The notes: generated from the letters alone by a model not told the origin. DNA of 64,000 bases from Microbulbifer salipaludis (GCF_017303155.1 NZ_JAEKJR010000003.1:186001-250000); one strand, 5' to 3'; positions 26,542-36,819 are shown, numbered from the stretch's first letter. Made by a program: numbers and translations.

Positions 26542-26569
26542 ATCTTACGGATCTAATCCGAAAACACAA
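26542..26569 (-). promoter_or_regulatory. Predicted sigma-70 promoter of the tRNA-Lys pair
   Basis: TTGTGT (26569-26564) and TAAGAT (26547-26542) are 16 bp apart on the minus strand, about 28 bp before the first tRNA. A GC-rich stretch follows the -10, as in stringently controlled tRNA promoters. Confidence 0.55.
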
Positions 26570-26675
26570 GACCCGATTACAAAAAAAATTACCTGAAAAT
26601 ATAAGGGCTTAGAGGCTCCCAATCCCGGACAGCCGGGCCTTCCAGCCGAGGCAAGAAAGCCCTCACACCCAGGCG

Positions 26676-27350
26676 TTACGCATACACCGTGGGGTCGTCC
26701 AGCCCTGCCTCGGCGAAGCCGGCAGCGCGCAGGCGACAGCTGTCGCAGCGGCCGCAGGCGGCACCATCGGCCTGCGCCTGGTAGCAGCTCACGGTTAGGC
26801 TGTAATCAACGCCCAGCTCAGTGCCACGCTTGACGATATCCGCCTTGCTCATGCGCATCAGCGGCGCCCGGATGCGCAGCTTGTTACCTTCGACACCAGC
26901 GCGGGTGGCCAGATTCGCCATTTTCTCGAAAGCATCAATGTATTCGGGCCGACAATCCGGGTAACCAGAGTAGTCAACAGCATTCACACCCACAAAAATA
27001 TCCTGCGCACCCAGCACTTCGGCCCAGCCGAGGGCAATTGACAGAAATACGGTGTTACGGGCCGGCACATAAGTCACCGGTATCCCGGAGGTCTCTACTT
27101 CCGGTACGTCGATACTGTCGTCGGTGAGCGCGGAGCCACCAATGACCCGCAGGTCGAGCTTCACCACCTTGTGCTCGAGCGCTTCCAGGTCTGCCGCCAC
27201 GCGCTGCGCGGCCATGAGCTCCGCACTGTGCCGCTGCCCATAGTCAAAGCCCAGCGCGAAACACTGGTAGCCCTCAGCGCGCGCCATGGCGAGCACGGTG
27301 GCAGAATCCAGCCCCCCAGATAGCAAAACGACGGCTTTCTTGTCACTCAT
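26676..27350 (-). CDS. queC: 7-cyano-7-deazaguanine synthase
   Basis: The 224-residue enzyme makes preQ0 from 7-carboxy-7-deazaguanine for queuosine. It has the PP-loop [16 protein letters not shown] at residues 9-24 and the zinc-binding cysteines in [17 protein letters not shown] at the C-terminus. The ATG at 27350 follows GGA at seven bases; an in-frame ATG at 27362 adds four residues. It is 43 bp downstream of queE, the preceding step of the pathway. Confidence 0.95.
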   Translation of the reverse strand: MSDKKAVVLLSGGLDSATVLAMARAEGYQCFALGFDYGQRHSAELMAAQRVAADLEALEHKVVKLDLRVIGGSALTDDSIDVPEVETSGIPVTYVPARNTVFLSIALGWAEVLGAQDIFVGVNAVDYSGYPDCRPEYIDAFEKMANLATRAGVEGNKLRIRAPLMRMSKADIVKRGTELGVDYSLTVSCYQAQADGAACGRCDSCRLRAAGFAEAGLDDPTVYA

Positions 27351-27392
27351 AACACAATCCATAGTCAGTCTCGGTGGCGGCTACCCGAACCA

Positions 27393-28094
27393 TCACACGC
27401 CGGGCACATCACCCCACAGCAATTTGTGCAGTTGCATCTGCATGCGCACCGGCAATCCATCCTCCAGTATCCACTCGGCCAACTGTCGGGGCGCCAGCTG
27501 CTCGTAACTGGGGGAGAAGAGTACCTCACCGACTCGATCGGTTAGCCGGTACTGGTCCAGGGTAAATCGGGCCCAGTCGTAATCCCCCCGGTCGCAAATC
27601 ACGAACTTGATTTGGTCATGGCGGCCAAGCAGTGGGATATTTTCCATGCGATTGCGCGCCTGCTCACCGGAAGCCGGTGTTTTCAGGTCCACAACCCGGG
27701 ACACCCGTTCATCGACCGCATCCACCGGCATAGCGCCACTGGTTTCCAGGGAGACCCGGTAGCCCGCGTCGCACAACAGCGTTAAAAGAGGCAGGCAGTT
27801 GGGTTGTGCCAGGGGTTCCCCCCCGGTCACACACACGTGGCGAGCCGGGTAGTGCTCAATCTTCTGCAAGATTTCCGCCAGTGTCATCCGCTCGCCGCCG
27901 TAAAAGGCGTACTCGGAGTCGCAGTAGGTGCAGCGCAGCGGGCAACCGGTCAGACGGACGAACACCGTGGGCAGCCCAGAGTCCCGCGCCTCCCCCTGCA
28001 GGGAATAAAAAAGCTCGCTGATTCTTAGCGACTCACCAGTCAAATCACCCGCAGGCTGCGCTGTGCCGGTTTGCACGGTTTTCATCTCGCCCAT
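27393..28094 (-). CDS. queE: 7-carboxy-7-deazaguanine synthase (radical SAM)
   Basis: The protein of about 233 residues is a radical SAM enzyme that contracts 6-carboxytetrahydropterin to 7-carboxy-7-deazaguanine. The cluster motif is CPLRCTYCDSEYAF (CX3CX2C, as usual for QueE), followed by VCVTGGEPLAQPN. I placed the start at the ATG at 28094, because the cpoB-side terminator lies just upstream; the ATG at 28085 is also possible. The longer frame back to 28178 overlaps that terminator. Confidence 0.92.
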   Translation of the reverse strand: MGEMKTVQTGTAQPAGDLTGESLRISELFYSLQGEARDSGLPTVFVRLTGCPLRCTYCDSEYAFYGGERMTLAEILQKIEHYPARHVCVTGGEPLAQPNCLPLLTLLCDAGYRVSLETSGAMPVDAVDERVSRVVDLKTPASGEQARNRMENIPLLGRHDQIKFVICDRGDYDWARFTLDQYRLTDRVGEVLFSPSYEQLAPRQLAEWILEDGLPVRMQMQLHKLLWGDVPGV

Positions 28095-28151
28095 ATGTTC
28101 GTTGCAACAGTATCGGAGGTCACCCCGGCGGCAAAAGCCGGACACCACATA

Positions 28152-28185
28152 TAAAAACGCCCGGGAGGCCAATGCCACCCGGGCG
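28152..28185 (-). terminator. Terminator of the tol-pal-cpoB genes
   Basis: On the minus strand CGCCCGGG and CCCGGGCG form an eight-base stem followed by TTTTTAT. It lies 60 bp after cpoB and just before queE. Confidence 0.85.
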
Positions 28186-28243
28186 CGGGATCATAGAATT
28201 TTTTTGATCACAAAACCAGCACTTGAGCGGTGCGGCGGCGGGC

Positions 28244-29074
28244 TTACTGGAAGTTTTCCTTCAAGTATTGCTTCGCGAGCCCAGAGGCACGGGCGTCACT
28301 GGCCGCAACCTGCTCCAATAGCTCTTTAGCCTTGGCTTTGTCACCCAGCTGGTAGTACACGGTACCCAGCTTGTAACGGCCATCCCACACCTTACCGGAA
28401 TTGGGGTAGCCGTCGAGCAGCGCCACAAACCAGGTGCGCGCCTCTTCGATGTTCCCCTGCACCAGAGCAATCTCGCCCAGCCAATAGTTGGCGTTGGGTG
28501 CATACTGGCCGTTGGGGTAGTCGTCAAGCAGGCTTTTGAAGGCCTTGCTGGCACCGTCGTAATCGCCATTTCGGGCCAAACCGAAGCTGGCCTGGTAGCG
28601 ATCGCGCTCATTTTCACTGGCTGCAGGGGCGTCAGCATCATTGGCCGGCGCCTGGGCAGCGGAATTGGCCCCACCGGCACCACCGGACGCCGGAGCATCG
28701 GTTGCGGGGGCATCACCAGTCAGCTTGGATATACGGCGATCGAGATCCATATAGTCTTCGGTGCGCTGTTGACGCAACCGCTTGACCTCGTGCCGAAGCT
28801 CCTCCACCGAACCGCGCAATTCCTGGACTTCCTGCTGCAGAAGCTGCATCTGGTAGTAGGCATCCGCCTGCGGGTTTGCCTGCAGGTTTCCGGCCGAGGT
28901 ATCGGTCCGGCTGGCGAGCTGCGGATAGCTGGGGGGAGGAGGGGTTGCAGCACCACGATTGACGTTGCTGTCACTGGACAGATCAACAATCGGGGCCTGC
29001 GAGAATGCGGGCGGAACCGCAGCCATAAAGGCTGCGGCTACCGCGATACTTCTAATCAGAAAAGACAATGTCAT
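28244..29074 (-). CDS. cpoB: Cell division coordinator CpoB (YbgF)
   Basis: The 276-residue periplasmic protein has a signal peptide (cleavage near AFSQA), an N-terminal coiled coil around residues 70-110 (QLLQQEVQELRGSVEELRHE) and C-terminal TPR repeats from about residue 160 (YQASFGLARNGDYDGASKAF, YWLGEIALVQGN). A low-complexity Ala/Asp/Pro linker separates them. CpoB links TolA and PBP1B during septation. It is nine bp behind pal. Confidence 0.93.
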   Translation of the reverse strand: MTLSFLIRSIAVAAAFMAAVPPAFSQAPIVDLSSDSNVNRGAATPPPPSYPQLASRTDTSAGNLQANPQADAYYQMQLLQQEVQELRGSVEELRHEVKRLRQQRTEDYMDLDRRISKLTGDAPATDAPASGGAGGANSAAQAPANDADAPAASENERDRYQASFGLARNGDYDGASKAFKSLLDDYPNGQYAPNANYWLGEIALVQGNIEEARTWFVALLDGYPNSGKVWDGRYKLGTVYYQLGDKAKAKELLEQVAASDARASGLAKQYLKENFQ

Positions 29075-29083
29075 GCTTCCAGA

Positions 29084-29563
29084 TTAGTTGATTACCACGC
29101 GGCGGTTCATAGCGCGAGCGCTCTCGCTGGAACCTTCAACAGCCGGACGCTCTTCGCCGTAGCTGATGACTTCCAGGTTAGCGGCGTTTACGCCCTGGAG
29201 CACCAGGAAGTCGCGTACGGCGTTGGCACGACGCTCGCCCAGAGCCAGGTTGTATTCACGGGTGCCCAGCTCGTCGGCGTGGCCTTCCAGGCGTACGGTA
29301 CCAGTGGTGGCGCCGCGCATACGGTCAGCGTGCTTGATCAGCAGCTCACGGGTAGAAGGCTTCAGCAGGCTCTGGTCGAAGTCGAAGTAAACGACGTTGT
29401 CCAGCGGCACTACAGTTTCGGTAGCAGTGGTATCTTCCACTACCGGAGGTGGGGTTTGCTCAACCATCTGGTTGGCGCTGTCGTCGGTATCGGTGCTGGA
29501 ACAACCGGCCATTACTGCCAGTACGCAAGCCAGGCCCAAGCCGGTTTTAACTGATTTGAACAT
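29084..29563 (-). CDS. pal: Peptidoglycan-associated lipoprotein Pal
   Basis: The 159-residue lipoprotein has lipobox LAVMAGC at about residue 20 and an OmpA-like domain (VVYFDFDQSLLKPSTRELL, then LEGHADELGTREYNLALGERRA) that binds peptidoglycan. It is the outer-membrane partner of TolB. The ATG at 29563 follows GGAG at seven bases; the frame otherwise reaches a TTG at 29569. Confidence 0.95.
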   Translation of the reverse strand: MFKSVKTGLGLACVLAVMAGCSSTDTDDSANQMVEQTPPPVVEDTTATETVVPLDNVVYFDFDQSLLKPSTRELLIKHADRMRGATTGTVRLEGHADELGTREYNLALGERRANAVRDFLVLQGVNAANLEVISYGEERPAVEGSSESARAMNRRVVIN

Positions 29564-29697
29564 AAACAACTCCGCTTTAGTGTTATCGAGAAATCCTGTA
29601 AGGGGTAAAACCCGGTATTAAATCAGGGTTTCGCTTCTTCTTATTTGTTTGATCTCACACTTGTCGCAAAAAGATAATATATACGACAGGTACTGCA

Positions 29698-30996
29698 TCA
29701 ATCAAAGTAAGGCGACCACGCCGGCTCGCGGACATTTCCCTGCTGAGAAGGCAGGCTGTATTTCACCCCGGCATCCAGCGACACCGCAGCTAGAATACCC
29801 TTGCTCCCCCGCTTGGTGGCGTACATCAGCATCGCGCCATTGGGCGCAATACTCGGGGATTCGTCCAGGCGCGTCTCCGTAAGGACACGCATTCGTCCGG
29901 ATACGATGTCCATCGTAGCGATCGTAAAAACCCCCCTGCTACGATGCACCATAACCAGTGTTTTGCCATCGGGGGATACCCGCGGACGCGCGTTGTAGTC
30001 GCCGTCGAAGGTTAAGCGGTCTACTTGACCCGTGGCAAGAGTCAATTGATAAATTTGTGGCTTACCTCCCCTATCCGAGGTAAAAACCAGCGATTTCCCA
30101 TCGGGCATCCAGTTTGGTTCGGTGTCGATGGAGAAGTGACGGGTCAGCCGGGTAAAGCGACCGCTGGCCAGATCCAGCACGTAAATTTCCGGGTTGCCGT
30201 CCTTGGAAAGCACCATCGCCAACTTGGAGCCATCCGGCGACCAGGTGGGCGAGCTGTTCAGTCCCTTGAAGTTGGTGAGCTGCTGACGCGCACCAGTGCG
30301 CAGGTTTTCGCGAAAAATCGCCGGACGTCCTGTCTCGAAAGACACGTAAGCCACTTCCTGACCATTGGGCGACCAGCTCGGCGACATCACCGGTGCACTG
30401 AAGCGGCGGATCTGGCGTGCGCGCGCGCCGTCGATATCCGACAGCATCAGCGCATAGCTGGGCTGACCGCCGCGCTGGGTCTCCTGCACGTAGACCATCT
30501 GGGTACCAAAGGCCCCGCGAATACCGGTAATCGCCTCGAAAACCTCATCCGCTGCGCGGTGGGCAATATCCCGCAGCTGTTGTGCGCCACCGGTGACCTG
30601 CTTGGTGAACACCTTGCGCTGGCCAAAAATATTGACCAGGTCAAAGCTCAGCAGGTAGCCATTGGCCTGGGGCTGCATGCGGCCGGTCACCACATACTCG
30701 GTGCCCAGCATACGCCAGTCGCGAAAGCTCACCTGCTCCGGGGTCTTCGGAAAAGAGAGCATGTCCTCGCGGGGTACCGGTGCGATCAGGCCGCTGCGGC
30801 GCAGGTCGGCCGCAATGATCGCCGACACATCCTCGGCCAGAACGCCGCTGCCGGACCAGTCAAACGGCACTACCGCAACCGGTGTGGGATTATCGTTACC
30901 GTCGACAATTTCAACCACCAGCTGGGCCCGGGCGGAAACCGCCAGCACACAGCCGAGTAACGTGGTGAGCAGAAGTGAGACTGTTTTTTTCATCAT
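29698..30996 (-). CDS. tolB: Tol-Pal system protein TolB
   Basis: The 432-residue periplasmic protein has a signal peptide (cleavage near VSARA), an N-terminal domain that contacts TolA, and a six-bladed beta-propeller with repeats such as [32 protein letters not shown] and [16 protein letters not shown]. It overlaps the end of tolA by four bases (ATGA). A 134-bp gap separates it from pal. Confidence 0.96.
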   Translation of the reverse strand: MMKKTVSLLLTTLLGCVLAVSARAQLVVEIVDGNDNPTPVAVVPFDWSGSGVLAEDVSAIIAADLRRSGLIAPVPREDMLSFPKTPEQVSFRDWRMLGTEYVVTGRMQPQANGYLLSFDLVNIFGQRKVFTKQVTGGAQQLRDIAHRAADEVFEAITGIRGAFGTQMVYVQETQRGGQPSYALMLSDIDGARARQIRRFSAPVMSPSWSPNGQEVAYVSFETGRPAIFRENLRTGARQQLTNFKGLNSSPTWSPDGSKLAMVLSKDGNPEIYVLDLASGRFTRLTRHFSIDTEPNWMPDGKSLVFTSDRGGKPQIYQLTLATGQVDRLTFDGDYNARPRVSPDGKTLVMVHRSRGVFTIATMDIVSGRMRVLTETRLDESPSIAPNGAMLMYATKRGSKGILAAVSLDAGVKYSLPSQQGNVREPAWSPYFD

Positions 30997-31754
30997 TGGC
31001 GCAGGCCTTCGACTCTGAATATCAGTTTGGTGGTTCGTATCTGGCGCTCAAACAGCGATGGCTCCTCACGGGCTACCTCAGCCACCTCGGGGAATACCTC
31101 GACCTTCTTGACCGCGGTGAGCACCGATCTGTCCACGGCAGCATTGCCACTGCCTTTGGTAATGGTTGAGGCAATTACCCGGCCGGTGGGCACAAAATTG
31201 ATCTGCACTTCCACCACCATGCCATTGCGGGCACTGGGTGGCCGACTCCAGACTGCCTCGATGCGCTGTTGAATGGCCTGGGCGACGGACATCACTGCTG
31301 CGGAATCATCACTGGCTTCCTGCAGCGCCTCTTCATCTTCCAGCGCGTCCTCAAATGCACTCTTGCGCTCCTGCTCCAACCGCTCCTTGCGCTCTTTTTC
31401 TTTGCGGGCCTTTTCCTCTGCCTCACGCTTCTTGCGGGCGGCTTCGGCCTTGCGTTTTTTCTCTGCTTCCTGCTTCTTTTTGCGCTCGGCCGCGGCTTTG
31501 CGTTTTTTCTCGGCCTCGGCCCTGCGCTGGCGCTCCAGCTCCTGCTGGCGGCGCTTCTCGCGCAAATCGACCTTGGGCGGCGCTTTGGGTTTGTCCGATT
31601 TGGATTCCAGCTGCACCAGCTTGGCCTGCACGAACTTTGGCATGGGCTTCAGCTCACGCTTGTGCTCCGCCTCCCAGCCAAACGTCAGCACTGCGATCAA
31701 AAGCGCATGCAAAGCCACACTGATAACGATAGCCGGGCCGTAGGAGCCTTTCAT
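30993..31754 (-). CDS. tolA: Tol-Pal system protein TolA
   Basis: The 253-residue protein has one membrane helix near residues 8-25, a Lys/Glu/Ala/Arg-rich helical domain of about 100 residues (residues 55-150), and a C-terminal TonB-like domain ([20 protein letters not shown] to the end). It spans the periplasm between TolQR and Pal/TolB. It is rather short for TolA because the helical domain is small. Confidence 0.94.
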   Translation of the reverse strand: MKGSYGPAIVISVALHALLIAVLTFGWEAEHKRELKPMPKFVQAKLVQLESKSDKPKAPPKVDLREKRRQQELERQRRAEAEKKRKAAAERKKKQEAEKKRKAEAARKKREAEEKARKEKERKERLEQERKSAFEDALEDEEALQEASDDSAAVMSVAQAIQQRIEAVWSRPPSARNGMVVEVQINFVPTGRVIASTITKGSGNAAVDRSVLTAVKKVEVFPEVAEVAREEPSLFERQIRTTKLIFRVEGLRQ

Positions 31755-31773
31755 ACTTGCCTCTTGCCCCGGA

Positions 31774-32205
31774 TCACTCTGACGGCGGTTCGGTAACCAG
31801 CCCGACGCTTGGCGCCCCGGCCTGCTGGAGATGGGTCATGGCCCCCACGATCAAACCGTATTTGGCGTCCGTATCGCCCCACACCAGCACCGGCGTTTTC
31901 GGCTTCTGGCGCAACACTTTGGCCACGGTATCCTTGATCTCTTTCAGCGGTTTGGCGACTTTTTCGTCCTCACCGAGATTCAGGTAATAGGTGCCATCCG
32001 CTTTCACCGACACGATCAGAGGCTCGTCATCGGTATCTTCAATTGGTGCGGAGGGGGCATCCGGCAGGTCAACCTTCACACCCTGCATCAGCAGGGGCGC
32101 GGTCACCATAAAGACGATCAACAGCACCAGCATCACGTCGATGTAGGGCACCACGTTGATCTCGGAGACCAGTTTGCGCTTCGGAGCCTTGCGAAAATTG
32201 CTCAT
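31774..32205 (-). CDS. tolR: Tol-Pal system protein TolR
   Basis: The 143-residue ExbD-like protein has one membrane helix with the proton-path Asp in VVPYIDVMLVLLIVFMVTAP and a periplasmic domain with ADGTYYLNLGE. It works with TolQ as the ion-driven motor of the Tol system. Gaps to tolQ and tolA are 20 and 19 bp. Confidence 0.95.
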   Translation of the reverse strand: MSNFRKAPKRKLVSEINVVPYIDVMLVLLIVFMVTAPLLMQGVKVDLPDAPSAPIEDTDDEPLIVSVKADGTYYLNLGEDEKVAKPLKEIKDTVAKVLRQKPKTPVLVWGDTDAKYGLIVGAMTHLQQAGAPSVGLVTEPPSE

Positions 32206-32225
32206 GGTTTCGCTGTCCTCGCGCC

Positions 32226-32915
32226 TCAGCTAGCGTGTACTTTGCGATGAAGGATGGAGGAAAACTCCTCAGCGAAGGTCTCATAGCTGGACAGCAGCCA
32301 CTCCGCCCTGGCGGAGTAACGGTTGTACGCCATGACCGCAGGGATAGCGGCAAACAGGCCCATGGCGGTTGCCACCAACGCCTCGGAAATACCCGGCGCG
32401 ACAGTCGCAATAGTGGCCTGGTGCATAGTGGCAAGACCGCGGAAAGAGTTCATGATGCCCCATACGGTGCCAAACAGGCCGATATAGGGGCTGACGGAAC
32501 CCACAGTGGCGAGGAACGGCAGGTTCATTTCTACCTTCTCCTGCTCGCGCGACATGGCAACCCGCATCGCCCGCTCGGTACCCTCCATCACGGCCGCAGG
32601 GCTGCTTTTGCCCTGCTGACGCAGACGTGTGAATTCGGTGAAACCGGCGCGGAATAGCGACTCGACCCCGTCGATACTGCCCTTCTCCGCGGCGGCGTTG
32701 CCATCGCGAAACAGCTGGTTCAGGTCTGCACCCGACCAGAACTTGCGCTCGAAGTTGATCATGGACTTGCGCGCCCGCGACAGATAGCTGCCCCGCTGGA
32801 TGATCATCACCCAGGAGATCACTGAGGCCAGCAACAGCATCAGCATCACCAGTTGCACCAGCAGGCTGGCGCTGGAAATCAGGCCCCAAAGAGAAAGTTG
32901 TTCACCGGCATTCAT
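32226..32915 (-). CDS. tolQ: Tol-Pal system protein TolQ
   Basis: The 229-residue ExbB-like protein has a first membrane helix near residues 15-37 and two further helices in the typical region LPFLATVGSVSPYIGLFGTV and ISEALVATAMGLFAAIPAV. It forms the pentameric stator of the Tol motor. It starts three bp after ybgC. Confidence 0.96.
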   Translation of the reverse strand: MNAGEQLSLWGLISSASLLVQLVMLMLLLASVISWVMIIQRGSYLSRARKSMINFERKFWSGADLNQLFRDGNAAAEKGSIDGVESLFRAGFTEFTRLRQQGKSSPAAVMEGTERAMRVAMSREQEKVEMNLPFLATVGSVSPYIGLFGTVWGIMNSFRGLATMHQATIATVAPGISEALVATAMGLFAAIPAVMAYNRYSARAEWLLSSYETFAEEFSSILHRKVHAS

Positions 32916-32918
32916 GTC

Positions 32919-33323
32919 TTAACTCGCTGCCTTCAATGCTTGATAGATGGTTTCAGGTAGTGCACAGGGTTTGCGGCTGGCATCGTCCACACAAGCCACT
33001 TTGACCACGCCCTCGCAAATAATTTCATCGCCGCGCCAGATTTTCTGCTCGAAGGTAATCGCAGCACGGCCGAGCTTGCCAATACGGGCAGAGGCTCTCA
33101 GCGCATCATCCAGTATTGCAGACCGGCGGTACTGTACCTCAGCGGAATGCACCACCAGCAGCAACCCCTGCTGCGGCATGGCGGGCTTATCATAGCCGAG
33201 GGCGCGGACCAATTCTGTGCGCGCGCGCTCCATATACTTTAAATAATTGACGTAATAGACGATTCCGCCAGCGTCCGTATCCTCGATATAGACGCGAATG
33301 GGAATAGAGAAAGGTTCTGACAC
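32919..33323 (-). CDS. ybgC: Acyl-CoA thioesterase YbgC
   Basis: The 134-residue hotdog-fold protein has the 4-hydroxybenzoyl-CoA thioesterase-type motif YIEDTDAGGIVYYVNYLKYM with the catalytic Asp. It belongs with the Tol genes in most Gammaproteobacteria and hydrolyses acyl-CoAs at the inner membrane. The start is GTG. Confidence 0.93.
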   Translation of the reverse strand: MSEPFSIPIRVYIEDTDAGGIVYYVNYLKYMERARTELVRALGYDKPAMPQQGLLLVVHSAEVQYRRSAILDDALRASARIGKLGRAAITFEQKIWRGDEIICEGVVKVACVDDASRKPCALPETIYQALKAAS

Positions 33324-33450
33324 ACACCGTCCTTAAATGACCGACCGCAGACGCGTTTTTGTTGTTGATAGCGGTTTGGGGGCCGCCGGTGCAATTTCAA
33401 GGGCACACAGCGGCGACAACAGGACATGCTACAGGATCGCGACCGGTTCG

Positions 33451-34470
33451 TCAGGTACGGTCCGGGGCGGGAATACCGAAATGCGCGTAGGCCAGTGCCG
33501 TCACCACGCGCCCGCGGGGAGTGCGCGCCAGGTAACCCTGCTGGATCAGATAGGGCTCCAGTACATCTTCAATGGTATCCCGCTCTTCACTGACCGCCGC
33601 CGCCAGGCTGTCCACGCCCACCGGACCACCATCGAATTTCTCGATCATGGTCAGCAATACGCGCCGGTCGAGCTGATCGAAGCCACTGGCATCCACATTG
33701 AGCATGTTCAGTGCGCGGTCAGCAGTCTCGGTGCACACGTGGCCATTGCCCTTCACTTCCGCGTAATCCCGTACACGACGCAGCAGGCGGTTGGCAATAC
33801 GCGGGGTGCCGCGGGCGCGGCGCGCCACCTCATGGGCCCCGCCCTGGTCCATGGCCACCCCCATCAACCCGGCAGAGCGGGCGACGATGCTGGTGAGATC
33901 TTCTACCGAGTAGAACTCCAGGCGCTGCACGATACCGAAGCGATCCCGCAGCGGTGAAGTGAGCAGTCCCGCCCTGGTGGTGGCCCCCACGAGGGTAAAC
34001 GGCGGCAAATCCAGCTTGATGGAGCGCGCTGCCGGGCCTTCACCAATCATGATATCCAGCTGGTAGTCCTCCATCGCCGGATACAGCACCTCTTCCACAT
34101 GGGGACTGAGGCGGTGGATCTCATCGATGAACAACACATCGCCGGGCTCGAGGTTGGTCATAATGGCGGCGAGGTCGCCGGCTTTCTCCAGCACCGGCCC
34201 GGACGTGGTCTTGATCGCCACGCCCATTTCTGCCGCAATGATGTTGGCCAGGGTCGTTTTACCGAGCCCGGGCGGACCAAATACCAGCGTGTGGTCCAGC
34301 GCTTCCTTCCGAAGCTTGGCGGCCTGGATAAAAATTTCCATCTGCTCGCGCACCACCGGCTGGCCCACATAATCGGCCAGGGTTTTCGGGCGCACGGCGC
34401 GGTCGTACTGTTCCTCTTGCCCGGAAGGGCCGATGGGTTCGGGGGCGATCAGGCGGTCGGCTTCAATCAC
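33451..34470 (-). CDS. ruvB: Holliday junction branch migration helicase RuvB
   Basis: The 339-residue AAA+ motor has Walker [12 protein letters not shown] near residue 64, Walker [12 protein letters not shown] and sensor VGATTRAG, with the C-terminal winged helix ([13 protein letters not shown]). It drives branch migration with RuvA. The start is GTG, 17 bp after ruvA. The upstream flank of ybgC (33324-33450) shows no gene. Confidence 0.96.
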   Translation of the reverse strand: MIEADRLIAPEPIGPSGQEEQYDRAVRPKTLADYVGQPVVREQMEIFIQAAKLRKEALDHTLVFGPPGLGKTTLANIIAAEMGVAIKTTSGPVLEKAGDLAAIMTNLEPGDVLFIDEIHRLSPHVEEVLYPAMEDYQLDIMIGEGPAARSIKLDLPPFTLVGATTRAGLLTSPLRDRFGIVQRLEFYSVEDLTSIVARSAGLMGVAMDQGGAHEVARRARGTPRIANRLLRRVRDYAEVKGNGHVCTETADRALNMLNVDASGFDQLDRRVLLTMIEKFDGGPVGVDSLAAAVSEERDTIEDVLEPYLIQQGYLARTPRGRVVTALAYAHFGIPAPDRT

Positions 34471-34487
34471 AGGGTCATCTCAATACG

Positions 34488-35099
34488 TTATGCAGGGGCC
34501 ATGCTTTTCAGGGCGAGGCGTATCAGGGTCGCGCTATCGGCTTCGGGCTGCGCCTTGGCGGCGCGGGCGACCATCTTGCTGGCGTCGGTGGGCTTGTAAC
34601 CCAGCGCGGCCAGCGCGCTCTCCGCTTCACCGGCATGGTCGACCTGTGGCTCGGCGCTGGCAGCCATCAGCGGGATATCACCCAGGTCACCGCTCTGCGG
34701 GGTCAGCTTGCCACGCAGCTCGATGATCAGTCGCTCGGCGGTCTTCTTGCCCACGCCGGGTACTTTCACCAGCGCGCCAATATTGTCGTCTGCCACACAG
34801 CGCGCCAGTGCGGCGCCATCGAGGCCGGACAGGATGGCCAGGGCCATTTTCGGACCAACGCCGTTGACCTTGATCAGGGTACGGAACAGCTGCCGGTCGG
34901 ATTCACGAATAAACCCGAACAATTGCTGGGAGGTTTCCGACACTGCCAGATGAGTATGCAGCTGCACGCTACCGCCCAACTGCGGCAATTCAAAGATGGT
35001 GGTCATGGGGGCCAGCACTTCGTAGCCCACGCCCTGTACGTCTACCAGTAATTGTGGGGGCTGTACGGCGGCCAGTTTTCCGGTGAGTCTTCCTATCAT
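34488..35099 (-). CDS. ruvA: Holliday junction branch migration protein RuvA
   Basis: The 203-residue protein has an OB-fold N-terminal domain (MIGRLTGKLAAVQPPQLLVD), helix-hairpin-helix DNA-binding motifs (LIKVNGVGPKMALAILSG and LVKVPGVGKKTAERLIIEL) and a C-terminal RuvB-binding domain. The ATG at 35099 was chosen because it gives the family N-terminus; 51 extra codons upstream are unlike RuvA. Confidence 0.95.
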   Translation of the reverse strand: MIGRLTGKLAAVQPPQLLVDVQGVGYEVLAPMTTIFELPQLGGSVQLHTHLAVSETSQQLFGFIRESDRQLFRTLIKVNGVGPKMALAILSGLDGAALARCVADDNIGALVKVPGVGKKTAERLIIELRGKLTPQSGDLGDIPLMAASAEPQVDHAGEAESALAALGYKPTDASKMVARAAKAQPEADSATLIRLALKSMAPA

Positions 35100-35396
35100 T
35101 CTTTTTCCAGGCTTGATGACACGGTTGAATCCAGTGGCACCTATTTTCTTAGTCTTGTGGCGGCGCCACTGCCGGTAAAGGTTTGCCAGACACGCCGTAA
35201 ACCCATCCATGGGGGCTCTTCTGCGAGGTCCCTCTCGCAGAAGGTCTGGCAAACCTTTACCGGCAGCAGCGCCTTCGAGTCATGGTCATTCGCCATCACA
35301 CACCACCGAGCACACCCGGTGATTGCCAAGCAAGCAGCGCTAAAGTGCTAAGGCTTCGATACCGGGGACACCTTCGCGGGACCGCCGAAGCCAAAC
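35100..35396. other. ruvC-ruvA spacer containing a nested inverted-repeat element
   Basis: This 297-bp spacer interrupts the usually tight ruvC-ruvA junction. The centre (35162-35273) is a structured repeat, described separately. The short open frames across it have no family resemblance. Confidence 0.65.
35162..35273. repeat. Nested inverted-repeat element (MITE- or REP-like) between ruvA and ruvC
   Basis: Arms 35162-35191 and 35244-35273 are inverted copies matching at 28 of 30 positions, with an uninterrupted 23-bp core (35169-35191 and 35244-35266). The interior holds a perfect ten-base stem, CTTCTGCGAG (35218-35227) with CTCGCAGAAG (35234-35243), directly abutting the right arm, and a small CCCAT/ATGGG repeat at 35202-35213. 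No coding sequence or clear target-site duplication is visible. It could be a small non-autonomous mobile element or a structured RNA. Confidence 0.75.
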
Positions 35397-35927
35397 TCAA
35401 GTAACACTGAGCCGCCCCCGACGAAACCGAGTGCGACTCCCGGCAGAGGTTTGAATCAACGTCTGCATCGTATGCATATGACAAAGCGCTACGGCCAACG
35501 CATCCGCAGCATCTTCCTGTGGAGAAGCCGGCAGTTTCAAAAGGGTTTTGACCATATGCTGCACCTGCAGCTTGTCCGCACCACCGTTACCCACCACTGC
35601 CTGTTTCACCTTGCGTGCTTCGTACTCCGAGACAGCCAGATCCGCATGGGTGGCAGCAACGATGGCCGCCCCCCTCGCCTGCCCCAGCTTAAGCGCCGAA
35701 CCGGCACTCTTGGACATAAACACATTCTCAATCGCCATCTGCTGCGGCTGATACTGCTGGGCAATCTGGCTGACGGCATCAAATATGAGCTTCAGGCGCT
35801 CCGGGAGTGGGCCATCGGGGAGTTTGATCACCCCACTCGCCACATAGCGGGCGCTGGAGCGCTCGACATCGATGAGGCCGTAACCGGTTTTGCGCGAGCC
35901 GGGATCAATTCCCAGAATTCGGGTCAC
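35397..35927 (-). CDS. ruvC: Crossover junction endodeoxyribonuclease RuvC
   Basis: The 176-residue resolvase has the catalytic acidic residues in [36 protein letters not shown] and the C-terminal [17 protein letters not shown] chose GTG at 35927, which follows AGGGGG and gives the normal length (E. coli 173), over the ATG at 35948, which lacks a ribosome site. Confidence 0.94.
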   Translation of the reverse strand: MTRILGIDPGSRKTGYGLIDVERSSARYVASGVIKLPDGPLPERLKLIFDAVSQIAQQYQPQQMAIENVFMSKSAGSALKLGQARGAAIVAATHADLAVSEYEARKVKQAVVGNGGADKLQVQHMVKTLLKLPASPQEDAADALAVALCHMHTMQTLIQTSAGSRTRFRRGRLSVT

Positions 35928-36026
35928 GACGGGCCACCCCCTGTACATTTATACAATTGTTTGCGGAAGTGTCCCAAGGCGACGCCGGGGCGTCAAGGCT
36001 GACCGCCGGGTATATCGGCGGCAGAT

Positions 36027-36054
36027 ACAAAAATGCCCCGAAATTCGGGGCATT
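36027..36054 (-). terminator. Terminator after yebC
   Basis: On the minus strand AATGCCCCGAA and TTCGGGGCATT make an 11-base stem with a one-base centre and are followed by TTTTTG, 22 bp after the yebC stop codon. Confidence 0.85.
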
Positions 36055-36075
36055 GGGTGGTGGCATCTGGCGAAT

Positions 36076-36819
36076 CTACGCGAGCTCCGCCATCACCTCT
36101 TCCGGAATGTCAGCATTGGTGTACACATTCTGCACATCATCCAGATCTTCCAGCATATCCACCAGTGCCATTACTTTCTCCGCGCCATCTTTGTCCAGCG
36201 GGATGGTGGTGGCCGGAATCATGGCGATTTCCGCATTGTCCGGCTTGAAACCGGCTTCGGTGAGCGCGTCTTTCACCGGCATGTAGTCGGTAAACTCGGT
36301 GGTGACTTCGATGCTGCCATCGTCGTTGGTTTCGATGTCCTCGGCGCCGGCTTCCAGGGCGGCTTCCATCAGCGCGTCTTCATCGGTACCCGGCTCAAAG
36401 TACATCTGGCCCTTGCGCGCAAACAGATAAGCAACGGAGCCATCGGTGCCCAGGTTGCCTCCACGCTTGGTGAACGCGTGGCGTACCTCGGCCACGGTAC
36501 GGTTGCGGTTGTCGGTCAGGCACTCCACCAGTACCGCCACGCCGCCCACACCGTAACCCTCGTAGGTCACCGCCTCGTAGTTGTCACCGTCGGCATTACC
36601 AGCGCCGCGGGCAATGGCCTTGTCGATGGTGTCGCGCTTCATGTTCGCGCCCAGGGCCTTGTCAATGGTGGCGCGCAGGGTCGGGTTGTCATCCGGGTTG
36701 CCCCCGGACTTCGCGGCCACGGTCAGCTCGCGAATGATCTTGGTGAAAATCTTACCGCGCTTGGCGTCCTGGGCCGCCTTGCGGTGCTTGATGTTGGCCC
36801 ATTTACTGTGTCCCGCCAT
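36076..36819 (-). CDS. yebC: YebC/TACO1-family protein
   Basis: The 247-residue protein has the family start [20 protein letters not shown] and [18 protein letters not shown] in the middle. The family was annotated as transcriptional regulator (PmpR) and has more recently been linked to translation of difficult proline-rich stretches. It lies 98 bp downstream of aspS and upstream of ruvC, the usual order. Confidence 0.95.
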   Translation of the reverse strand: MAGHSKWANIKHRKAAQDAKRGKIFTKIIRELTVAAKSGGNPDDNPTLRATIDKALGANMKRDTIDKAIARGAGNADGDNYEAVTYEGYGVGGVAVLVECLTDNRNRTVAEVRHAFTKRGGNLGTDGSVAYLFARKGQMYFEPGTDEDALMEAALEAGAEDIETNDDGSIEVTTEFTDYMPVKDALTEAGFKPDNAEIAMIPATTIPLDKDGAEKVMALVDMLEDLDDVQNVYTNADIPEEVMAELA

